Below, one piece after another: positions 1-6,486 of a stretch of 7,727 nucleotides of DNA. Numbering within the stretch: position 1 is the first letter of the stretch; each line of letters starts with the position of its first letter. A program made the translations under genes and the position numbers. This DNA comes from CAYRMV01 sp964425255 (GTDB lineage Bacteria > Bacteroidota > Bacteroidia > Flavobacteriales_D > Crocinitomicaceae): assembly GCA_964425255.1 (NCBI GenBank), contig CAYRMV010000155.1, forward strand, positions 1 to 7,727. The letters run 5' to 3'. The notes beneath the pieces are model-generated. The model had not been told where the DNA came from and made no database searches. It saw only the letters and a list, made by a program, of their open reading frames with translations.

Positions 1-224
1 AGCCCAATGCTATAATTCCCATAGTTAATTTGAGATTTTGTTTCAAATAACAAAACGTTACTAAAGGAAACCATAGGTATTAAAGTTTCCCTTCCTTTAA
101 AAACTTCGCGGGAAAAAGAAACTTGAAAATTTAATTCTATTATTTTTTCAAGAATATCAATTGATGTAGTCGTATGAAAAAGTGTTTCTACCTTTTTTAA
201 GTTCTCCATTTTAATTTTGTTCAT
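1..224 (-). CDS. AbiGi-like abortive infection protein, N-terminal part only
   Basis: A start at 222-224, twelve bases after the preceding stop, opens a frame that reaches the left edge without a stop: 74 whole codons. The protein begins MNKIKMENLKKVETLFHTTT. It has LFHTTTS (15-21), LEKIIELNFQVSFSREVF (25-42), IPMVSFSN (49-56) and NYGNYSIG (67-74). This order (Phe-His-Thr near the start, 'iPMV-F-d' and then 'YG-Y-IGL') resembles the N-terminus of AbiGi, described as the antitoxin of the lactococcal AbiG abortive-infection system. The match is from memory of the family pattern. A second Met at residue 6 (207-209) could be the real start; neither has a clear ribosome binding site. In AbiG the toxin gene abiGii follows abiGi, so it may lie just beyond the left edge. 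The gene continues the same-strand series and closes the visible defence cluster. Confidence 0.65.
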   Translation of the reverse strand, partial: MNKIKMENLKKVETLFHTTTSIDILEKIIELNFQVSFSREVFKGRETLIPMVSFSNVLLFETKSQINYGNYSIG

Positions 225-236
225 TAATAACTGAAT

Positions 237-1433
237 TTAACAGTTAAGTATTCCCCAAATTTCTCCCGCACTATTTACAGTTAATTTCCCTGATAAACTG
301 ACGTCTATACCTTGTGTCAATCTTTCATTCGGTTGAATGTTTTCAACCATATAGTCCTTTGAAATTGAAGTAAAATTTAGACTTAATATCTTTTCAATTT
401 GCGGTTCTGCCATTGCATAAATTAGCTCGCGCACAAAGCCAAAAACAAACCAACGTTGATCATCTAACGGATAAAATAGTACACTTCCGTTAAAGTCATT
501 ATTAACACGTATTGAAATTGAATTGAAAGATCTAAATCTTACAAGTTGTCGAGGATTAAAGTCCGTGCTAGCAATACGCTGTGAATAAAGACTTTCCCAA
601 TCATCGCGTTTACTTTCTAATATTTCTAATAAATCTTCAAATAGATCTTGAAACGCTCCCCTTTGAAACCAATAAAACCGATTTGAGTAGTAGTTTAACC
701 TCGTATGTAGCTGAAACTTTTTTGGGTCAACACCGATACCATCAACTGGAGGATCAACTATAATACATTTAGCATTGCCCGTTTCTCCGGCATAAGGCAC
801 TTTGGTTATCACCCCATAATAAAGGTCATTTGATTGATTGGTATAGTTATATGATTGTTTTTTGTCAATTATACTTCTTGAAAACTCTGAATGAGAATTA
901 TTTAATCCGAATGTCCCTTTACTTTCAATGAGAATATTATTGACACCATTACTTCCCAGTACTAATGAATGATCCATTACCAATCCTCCATTTTCTGGTA
1001 TTACTTTATAATCAGCATTCGTTAATCCGAACAAATGACTGTTCAATGTTAATGCACCTGCAACACCGTGATATTCGGAGTACATTCTATCATTTCCTCC
1101 TTGAACATGACTTAAATGATTTTGAACTGATGCTCCAAAATCATAAAACCTGGCGAAATCTTGTATTCTATTGAAAGCACTATCTGCAATTTCTTGATTG
1201 TTTCTATAACCAGGACGGTTATCATTTTGATGTTTAAATAAGGCGTAATGAATAAAATCAAATTCATTCAACAAAAAACCATTTAGTTCAAGTGAGTCAA
1301 GAGAAGTATTTAAAATTATACCTTTATTAGTGATCTGATCTTGAAATAGTGTTTTATGATTCCTTCTTAATGTTGGACTATCATCTGTTCTATTTCTTCT
1401 TTCTTTATAAAATTCAACATCTAAATGCATCAT
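237..1433 (-). CDS. Uncharacterised 398-residue protein with a possible PD-(D/E)xK nuclease core
   Basis: I do not recognise the family. It looks soluble: no signal peptide or membrane helix. The N-terminal half has SEYHGVAGALTLNSHLFGL (119-137). The most informative stretch is GGLVMDHSLVLGSNGVNN followed by ILIESKGTF (149-175), where D154 on one strand and E170-x-K172 on the next match the D...ExK spacing of PD-(D/E)xK nucleases. KKQSYNY (191-197, Q193, Y195) follows, like the Gln/Tyr helix motif of some members of that superfamily. The C-terminal half (about 240-398) is rich in aromatic residues (YYSNRFYWFQRGAF; RWFVFGFVRELIYAM) and may be a separate binding domain. Two Met codons stand in tandem; the first, at 1431-1433, is used here. 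Only four bases separate it from the preceding stop and no ribosome binding site is visible, so expression is probably coupled. The gene is certain; the nuclease assignment is inference at perhaps 40%. Confidence 0.8.
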   Translation of the reverse strand: MMHLDVEFYKERRNRTDDSPTLRRNHKTLFQDQITNKGIILNTSLDSLELNGFLLNEFDFIHYALFKHQNDNRPGYRNNQEIADSAFNRIQDFARFYDFGASVQNHLSHVQGGNDRMYSEYHGVAGALTLNSHLFGLTNADYKVIPENGGLVMDHSLVLGSNGVNNILIESKGTFGLNNSHSEFSRSIIDKKQSYNYTNQSNDLYYGVITKVPYAGETGNAKCIIVDPPVDGIGVDPKKFQLHTRLNYYSNRFYWFQRGAFQDLFEDLLEILESKRDDWESLYSQRIASTDFNPRQLVRFRSFNSISIRVNNDFNGSVLFYPLDDQRWFVFGFVRELIYAMAEPQIEKILSLNFTSISKDYMVENIQPNERLTQGIDVSLSGKLTVNSAGEIWGILNC

Positions 1434-1437
1434 ATAG

Positions 1438-2100
1438 TCAATAATTAATTTTATAAGTATATGGCGGATTCAATTTATCTGCATTAACTAAGCAATATGT
1501 CAGACCTCTGGGATCATTATGCTCACGCCAACGATATCCATCAAATCCATTTTCAATTAATATCTGTTTAAATATTCGACCATTTTCAAAATCAGTTAAT
1601 AATTGTCCAAAATAGCTAGAATCCAACCCTGTTTCAGATTTAGATACTTTCATCTGTAATGGTATTTTCCAATCTTTAGTTTCATTGTATTTTAAGTATA
1701 ATTGAAAAAGAGAATCTAATGATTGATCTATGTTGTTGTGATTAACCATTGATTCTGGCAAAATAAGTCTATTATTTATAAGCGTTTCAACCATGAGAAA
1801 AGTACTATGATCTTTTGAAAAATCTAATATTGTTAGAGTATCATTAAGAACTGCTTCAGTAATAAAATATTCACTGAGGTCTTTACAATTGGATTCTTCT
1901 TTTTTCAGTGTTCTGGCATAAGAATGAGACATATCAACATGGTCATGAAAGAAAAATAATCCAGCTTGATTTTTACTACCCAATTCACCATATTTTGTTC
2001 CGTAGTTTGTCCTAGCAGACATTTTTAGATCCCAAAATTGGCTTGGTTTTGATGTATCACACCTATATAATCTGAAGGGTATTGGAACTTCAATTTTCAT
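1438..2100 (-). CDS. Unrecognised ~220-residue protein, weakly ADP-ribosyltransferase-like
   Basis: I do not recognise a named family. Numbered from the Met at 2100, visible features are an N-terminal strand with FRLYRCD (Arg13), GLFFFHDHVDMSHSYA (47-62), ITEAVLNDTLTILDFS (about 80-95) and a C-terminal block GFDGYRWREHNDPRGLTYCL with VNADKL following (about 185-209). This order (Arg/His strand, aromatic block before a helix ending in YA, then GxDG followed by a strand like 'yvvfnpdkl') resembles ADP-ribosyltransferase folds, including many toxins. However, the usual catalytic Glu before the last strand appears to be Thr201, so activity is uncertain. There is no signal peptide or membrane segment, so it is probably cytosolic. 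The start at 2100 was chosen because GAGG lies six bases upstream (2107-2110). A start four codons earlier (2112) has AGGA only two bases away. It overlaps the chimeric gene by 11 bases (23 with the longer start), and the next gene follows after four bases. Confidence 0.75.
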   Translation of the reverse strand: MKIEVPIPFRLYRCDTSKPSQFWDLKMSARTNYGTKYGELGSKNQAGLFFFHDHVDMSHSYARTLKKEESNCKDLSEYFITEAVLNDTLTILDFSKDHSTFLMVETLINNRLILPESMVNHNNIDQSLDSLFQLYLKYNETKDWKIPLQMKVSKSETGLDSSYFGQLLTDFENGRIFKQILIENGFDGYRWREHNDPRGLTYCLVNADKLNPPYTYKINY

Positions 2101-3151
2101 TACCTGCCTCATTTTCCTGATTAAACAAATCTACCTCTGGAAACAAAACCTTTTGGGTTCTTCCATCATCCACATCCTCTTTATCTTTCTTTCCTTTCTT
2201 AACCTTAACCTTTTTCTTAGTCGGTTTCTTCTTATCATGCAAGCCAGCAGCTACCTCCTCGGCATAGCGCTCGTGGTTGAGTTGCAACAAACGCTTTAAC
2301 ACCTCTTTGCGTGCCTCGGGGTGAATGGTATAGCGCACACGATCATTCTCGGGTAAATAATCTACTTCGTAGAAATCATGACGCAACTGAATGGCCTTGC
2401 CCCATTTTGGATCATCTTGGTTCCAACCGTAGGCTTCTAAAACTGCTTCATCCAAAGCTTTATGCAGCTCTCGAAGTTTTATAATGCCCTGAATAGCTTC
2501 TTCAATTGAAATGGAATTTGGAGTATTTTCCAAGTGTTTAATTAGCCCAGAAACTTGCTTGTCTCTTTCATTGAAGGCAAGAATTGTGATTGCATTGTTA
2601 TGTAATAAATTGTAGGTTTTTGTGATACCTAACTTTAGTTTTTGCAGTGTGATTTTTCTAGAATTCAACAACTCAATTCCAAAATTTTTTAAAAAATCAT
2701 TTGATATAAAAGGGAAATTATAGAATATTTCATTTGATGAATATCTAAGTCTTGTTTCAAGCCGTGAACCATATTTCCAAGCCCATTCATTGTGCAAAAA
2801 ACTATTTAACGTAGCAAAAAAAGCTAAGTTGTCAGAAGCAACAATACCTAAGGAATTTGAGAAAATAGAATTAGAGTCAACCAAATTGAAAGTACAATAT
2901 TTAGTCGCTTTCATTGAAAGGTAATATGAAAGTAAACTAGCAAATATTATTAGCGTAAAAATTGACCAAGCTATTATCAGTAATGAAACATATAAAGCTT
3001 CATTTAATGGTACAATATCTTTTATAAAAGTCATTGACAGCCCGAGAGCGCCTGCAGAAATATAAAGGATATTTTTATCAAATTGGATAGAACTTTCTTT
3101 GTAAGCTTCAAATAAATGTTGCCACTGCTTAATATCTATTTCTTTTTTCAT
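2090..3151 (-). CDS. Chimera: two-helix membrane module fused to C-terminal part of a type IIG-like DNA methyltransferase
   Basis: This 353-residue protein has two unlike parts. Residues 1-80 are a short charged N-terminus followed by two hydrophobic segments (about 27-47, ILYISAGALGLSMTFI; about 52-79, ALYVSLLIIAWSIFTLIIF), resembling small two-helix membrane proteins. From about residue 82 the sequence follows the tail of large Eco57I/type IIG-like adenine methyltransferases: a stretch ending HNEWAWKYGSRLETRLRY and FYNFPF (about 84-148), LGITKTYNLLHN (174-185), LRELHKALDEAVLEAYGW (226-243), FYEVDYLPENDRVRYTI (260-276), RLLQLNHERYAEEVAAGLHD (287-306), then a lysine-rich tail and LFPEVDLF. 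Those enzymes usually exceed 1000 residues. The SAM-binding and NPPY-type catalytic motifs are absent here, so methylation is not expected. The retained part corresponds to the end of the specificity region plus the C-terminal helices, so DNA binding or partner docking at the membrane is possible. The start is fixed by the ATGA overlap with hsdR. The family match is from recognition of conserved wording, not a search. Confidence 0.75.
   Translation of the reverse strand: MKKEIDIKQWQHLFEAYKESSIQFDKNILYISAGALGLSMTFIKDIVPLNEALYVSLLIIAWSIFTLIIFASLLSYYLSMKATKYCTFNLVDSNSIFSNSLGIVASDNLAFFATLNSFLHNEWAWKYGSRLETRLRYSSNEIFYNFPFISNDFLKNFGIELLNSRKITLQKLKLGITKTYNLLHNNAITILAFNERDKQVSGLIKHLENTPNSISIEEAIQGIIKLRELHKALDEAVLEAYGWNQDDPKWGKAIQLRHDFYEVDYLPENDRVRYTIHPEARKEVLKRLLQLNHERYAEEVAAGLHDKKKPTKKKVKVKKGKKDKEDVDDGRTQKVLFPEVDLFNQENEAGNEN
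2107..2110 (-). promoter_or_regulatory. Ribosome binding site deciding the start of the ~220-residue protein
   Basis: The coding strand reads GAGG, six bases and then the ATG at 2098-2100. It is the only well-placed Shine-Dalgarno-like sequence I found at a gene start in this window. It lies inside the end of the chimeric gene and overlaps the alternative upstream ATG (2110-2112). It may give this gene some translation independent of the genes before it. Confidence 0.45.
2169..2240 (-). other. Lysine-rich low-complexity tail of the chimeric protein
   Basis: Residues about 304-328 of the chimeric protein run as lysine-dense blocks (HDKKKPTKKKVKVKKGKKDK) before an acidic end. Such basic tails commonly close large type IIG-like methyltransferases and may contact DNA non-specifically. 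The DNA is correspondingly purine-rich on the coding strand. Confidence 0.6.
3148..3151 (-). promoter_or_regulatory. ATGA overlap joining hsdR and the chimeric gene; no Shine-Dalgarno
   Basis: The hsdR TGA and the next ATG share this tetranucleotide. The bases just before the ATG read CCTCCAAAGAA on the coding strand (hsdR residues PPKK), which cannot act as a ribosome binding site. The downstream gene should therefore depend on ribosomes that have translated hsdR. Confidence 0.65.
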
Positions 3152-6100
3152 TTCTTTGGAGGAATTGGGCGATTAGGAATTTCAAAGCCTGATTGAAAAT
3201 CATCTGACAACGACCTCTCAAAATCATCACACAATTGTGGTAATGAATCTTTGGTTTCTCGTTTGAAAAAGTCTCCTAAATCTTTATTTAAAATTGTGTA
3301 TTTTCTGTAGATCTTGGAGAAATCATGATTTATTTCGTCTTGGCTAAATGAATTACCGTCGTCAAGTATTTTTGCCACTAATCTTTTGCCAAGTTCATCC
3401 TCTTTTATATAAGCAAAGAAATTGTCAACTTTTTGTTCAAATTCTTTTATTAATACAGCGATTGCTTCTTCTTCTTGATTCCTTTTTTCAATTACTCTTA
3501 GTATGTTATATCTATACTTATTGTAACCTGAACTGCCATCAGGCTGGCTGACTTTGTTCGAATTTACTTTGGGAGTAAAAATGTAATCTTGAGGAGCGAC
3601 AATACCAATTTTGTTGTCAAAATAAATTTCAACATCATCAATGATTTCTGATGAACGATTGATGTTATTGTATTCATTATTGAACTTGCGCAAGAAATCT
3701 AAAAACAGAGTTTCGCTAAATTTGGTATCGAGATCAATAACAAACTCAATCAAATTTAAAATACTGAAATATTTGTTTATTACTTTCTTTAATTGTTTTG
3801 CTTCTGCTTTGTTATTTGTGATAAACTGAGAAAAACAATTCTGCATTTCTAACAATAATTGAATGTCTTTTACTTCTTCATGGTATTTTACAAAATTTGG
3901 AAACTGAGAATTTAAAATTGCTGTTTCTTTCAAGGACTTATAATAAATCTCCAAATTGCTTTCTTGACCAAGAGGGTCAAAGTCAGAAACAACCACATTG
4001 CTAAAATGCTCAAATGCATCTTTGATATTTTTAACGTTTACATTTTTGTATGAGAAATCTACTATTTTACAATCATTTTTATGTTTTGTCGTTCGATTTA
4101 CTCTTGAAATGGTCTGAATTGCGTTAATGCCTCTAATTTCTTTGTCTAAAAACAGGGTGTGTAATTTAGGTTCATCGTAGCCAGTTTGCAGCTTGTCAAC
4201 AACAATAATAATTCCATTTTTAGCCAATTTGAAGTTTTGTAACACTGTTTTTTCACTCAAACCATCGTTTATACTGGAACTACTTGGATGTTCTTGGCTA
4301 TCTGAATAAACAATGTAAACAGGAGTGTCTTTAAAACGCTCGTATTTTTTTAATTGTGTAACTTCCTTCAGGTATTTTTTAATGAAATGTGTATATTTAA
4401 TTGCATTTGGAATTGAAGTAGTTGCAAGCATTGCTTTTGCTGTACTTCTGATTTGGATGTACACATTTGAAACTAATCTATCGACGATAAATTTAGAAAT
4501 TGCTTCAATTCTTTCTGGATCTGCATAAATTTTCTTTTTTCGAATTGCATATTTTTTTCCTTCTGCATCGACTCCGGTATCAGTGCCATCAGGAATTTCT
4601 TCATAGCCTGTATCACCTTCAAATCCTTCCAAGGCGTTTTCAGGTTTTTCGAAATACATTTTTGCAGATACTGGAACAATACCTTTAATTGGATTTAAAA
4701 TATAACCATCTTCGATGGCTTTACCCATTGTATAATAATCAAATGGGACCCAAATTGCTTTATTTTCTGCATAATGGCTGAACTCTCCAAAACGAGATAA
4801 GGTATGATCACTTGGCGTGGCTGTAAAACCTACAATCAGATTTTTTTTTGAAATTGAACTTGCATCATTAATTCCTTTATCAAAACTATTCTGCAATTCA
4901 TCAAAAATGCTCAACATTTCTTCATTCTGCAAACCGTCATTACTTCTATGAATTTCGTCAATCAGGAATGCAATTCGAAGCTTCGATAAATTTTGAACAA
5001 TTGATTTATCCAAAATATCTTTTATTGTGCCAAATTTTTGAATATTTACAACAACAATTCTGACATTACTTTCTAATGCTTTTGAAAAAGTTTTTTTATC
5101 ATGCGCTTCAATGAACATCCCTTTTTGAATGTTCATGTTGTGAAGCATTGAATCAATCTGATCACGAAGCTGTAAGCGATCGACCACTAACATGATTTTA
5201 TCAAAAACATACGCTTTGTTTCTGCGAATGTCTTTAAGTTGCAAAGCTGTCCAACCTATGATGTTACTTTTACCAAATCCAGCAGAGTACTGCAACAATA
5301 ATGAGTAAACATTTTTATTGTTTTGATATTTTTGCCTTTTATGAATTAACTCTTGAATTTTCTCAATACCGATGCCTTTTTCTTTAAGCTCAGCTTCGAG
5401 TTTTTTGATGAAGTAATCTGGTTCTGATTCGTGTTCCAAAAATTCATCAATCTTGCTGATAATTTTATCTGTTCCAAATTTTTGTTTTGGACGTGGACTG
5501 ATTAAACGGCCATCATTGTGTTTGTACTCTTTGGTTTTACTGTTTTCTTTTTTAATTAATTCACGTTCAATAAAGTTGTAATAGAGAATTTCTTTCTCGA
5601 TCATTTTTTTATCATACAAGGCTCTAAAAACCTCTTCAAATCGTTCTGTTTTATTTGCATTTTTATTTCTAACAGGATATTGCTTGAAGTCTTTTTCTAA
5701 CTTGTTTTCGTACTGGGAGTAATCATGTGTTTGTTCTAGAAAAGTGCTTTTTATTTCTTCAAATTGAGTAGATATATTTCGAATTACATAGGTTTCATTC
5801 ACATCTGTGGAAGTGATGTGAATTGCTTTTTCAAAGATCTTCAAAAACTCCTTTCGTATTGTTTGTGAACTATCGTTACCATCAGCGATTTTTAAATATT
5901 CCTGGACAGCTGTCAAGTAATCTTTTGAAACTTTTTTTCGTCCATTTTTCCTTGCGTTTTGATTGGTATAGTTACTTTTTAATTCGCTGTAGCCGAGGTA
6001 AATTCCATTTAGGAAAAAGGAAAGATCGGGACGAAATGAAAATTTAGACAAGGTGTTTTTTCCGTCATGCGATTTATACGAAAATGTATATGGAAGCTCT

Positions 6101-6486
6101 TGAATTACGGTGAAAATATTTTCATCAAATAACTGATCTTCATACGTTTCACTACCACTTGGATAAAATAAATGAAGTGAAATCCCATTGATTGTGAACG
6201 ATTTATTGCTATTAACAAACAAGGCCATATTCGCAGCTGATTTCAAGCGATCATGCAATTCATCGGTAATGGCATCTAATAATTCTTTTTCTGAATTGTA
6301 TTTTCGCAATAGCTTTTTGTAGTTGTCTTTGTTTAAAGATGTTTCGGATAGGAAATGTTTCAAATCTTCTACCAAAAAAAATTGTGGAGAAACAGTATTT
6401 GCTTTTGCTTCTCTATATTGCAATCCGTCTTGTCTTTCGCACAGAAAGTTAATAAGGTATTTGTCTTGTAAATCTAGTTCGTTCAT
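3148..6486 (-). CDS. hsdR: Type I restriction endonuclease motor/nuclease subunit HsdR
   Basis: HsdR is the ATP-dependent translocase and nuclease of type I restriction. It joins HsdM and HsdS and cuts unmodified DNA at a distance from the target. At 1112 residues it is of normal length. The N-terminal nuclease domain shows a PD-(D/E)xK core at 153-170 (PDLSFFLNGIYLGYSELK: D154, E168, K170). The superfamily 2 motor follows: Walker A SAGFGKSN at 401-408 (K406), Walker B DEIH at 510-513, motif III GFTATP at 553-558, motif V VVDKLQTGYDEP at 762-773 and motif VI QTISRVNR at 791-798. The remainder (about 810-1112) is the mainly helical C-terminal part expected to dock on the methylase. All catalytic motifs are intact, so it is probably active. 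The start is fixed by the ATGA overlap with hsdS, and the stop overlaps the next gene in the same way. Neither junction has a strong ribosome binding site, so coupled translation is likely. Phe404 replaces the more usual Ser in AGSGKS. Confidence 0.96.
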   Translation of the reverse strand: MNELDLQDKYLINFLCERQDGLQYREAKANTVSPQFFLVEDLKHFLSETSLNKDNYKKLLRKYNSEKELLDAITDELHDRLKSAANMALFVNSNKSFTINGISLHLFYPSGSETYEDQLFDENIFTVIQELPYTFSYKSHDGKNTLSKFSFRPDLSFFLNGIYLGYSELKSNYTNQNARKNGRKKVSKDYLTAVQEYLKIADGNDSSQTIRKEFLKIFEKAIHITSTDVNETYVIRNISTQFEEIKSTFLEQTHDYSQYENKLEKDFKQYPVRNKNANKTERFEEVFRALYDKKMIEKEILYYNFIERELIKKENSKTKEYKHNDGRLISPRPKQKFGTDKIISKIDEFLEHESEPDYFIKKLEAELKEKGIGIEKIQELIHKRQKYQNNKNVYSLLLQYSAGFGKSNIIGWTALQLKDIRRNKAYVFDKIMLVVDRLQLRDQIDSMLHNMNIQKGMFIEAHDKKTFSKALESNVRIVVVNIQKFGTIKDILDKSIVQNLSKLRIAFLIDEIHRSNDGLQNEEMLSIFDELQNSFDKGINDASSISKKNLIVGFTATPSDHTLSRFGEFSHYAENKAIWVPFDYYTMGKAIEDGYILNPIKGIVPVSAKMYFEKPENALEGFEGDTGYEEIPDGTDTGVDAEGKKYAIRKKKIYADPERIEAISKFIVDRLVSNVYIQIRSTAKAMLATTSIPNAIKYTHFIKKYLKEVTQLKKYERFKDTPVYIVYSDSQEHPSSSSINDGLSEKTVLQNFKLAKNGIIIVVDKLQTGYDEPKLHTLFLDKEIRGINAIQTISRVNRTTKHKNDCKIVDFSYKNVNVKNIKDAFEHFSNVVVSDFDPLGQESNLEIYYKSLKETAILNSQFPNFVKYHEEVKDIQLLLEMQNCFSQFITNNKAEAKQLKKVINKYFSILNLIEFVIDLDTKFSETLFLDFLRKFNNEYNNINRSSEIIDDVEIYFDNKIGIVAPQDYIFTPKVNSNKVSQPDGSSGYNKYRYNILRVIEKRNQEEEAIAVLIKEFEQKVDNFFAYIKEDELGKRLVAKILDDGNSFSQDEINHDFSKIYRKYTILNKDLGDFFKRETKDSLPQLCDDFERSLSDDFQSGFEIPNRPIPPKK
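4841..4849 (-). repeat. A9 homopolymer inside hsdR
   Basis: The coding strand has nine consecutive A residues spanning codons 546-549 (Ser-Lys-Lys-Asn), between Walker B (510-513) and motif III (553-558). It is the longest homopolymer I noticed. The frame is intact as given. A one-base slip would truncate the motor before motifs III, V and VI. Confidence 0.8.
6483..6486 (-). promoter_or_regulatory. ATGA stop/start overlap joining hsdS and hsdR
   Basis: The coding-strand tetranucleotide ATGA holds the hsdR start codon and the hsdS TGA stop. There is no clear Shine-Dalgarno sequence upstream of the ATG, so ribosomes probably reinitiate after finishing hsdS. That would keep the restriction subunit in proportion to the specificity subunit. 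Confidence 0.7.

Larger units (their letters stand above)
2093..2905 (-). other. Methyltransferase-derived segment (C-terminal remnant within the chimera)
   Basis: This part of the chimeric gene (about residues 82-353) aligns in order with the end of large type IIG-like methyltransferases. The inferred junction lies near 2900-2911, just after the second membrane segment (SYYLSMKA, then TKYCTF). Nothing from the catalytic half of such an enzyme is found in any frame upstream, because hsdR occupies that space. The segment keeps an open frame for some 270 codons, which argues for selection or very recent formation rather than old decay. Confidence 0.65.

Noticed and set aside
225..236. Terminator or promoter between the 398-residue gene and the AbiGi-like gene
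   Set aside because: Only 12 bases separate the genes and they contain no hairpin or promoter-like pair of boxes.
581..763. Plus-strand open frames inside the minus-strand genes (also at 965-1174, 3348-3551, 3641-3829, 4325-4528, 4500-4688, 5823-6047, 6323-6511)
   Set aside because: All are short, lie antisense to well-supported genes, have no recognisable motifs and look like chance frames in AT-rich DNA.
1438..2112. RES-domain or HEPN toxin identity for the ~220-residue protein
   Set aside because: Neither the RES Arg...Glu...Ser pattern with GRFN nor a HEPN RxxxxH motif is visible.
2090..3151. A working DNA methyltransferase in the chimeric gene
   Set aside because: No SAM-binding FxGxG-type motif or NPPY/DPPY-type motif is present; only the C-terminal part of such an enzyme is recognisable.
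4473..4679. 68-codon minus-strand frame inside hsdR
   Set aside because: It overlaps HsdR in another frame, has no start signal of its own and encodes nothing recognisable.
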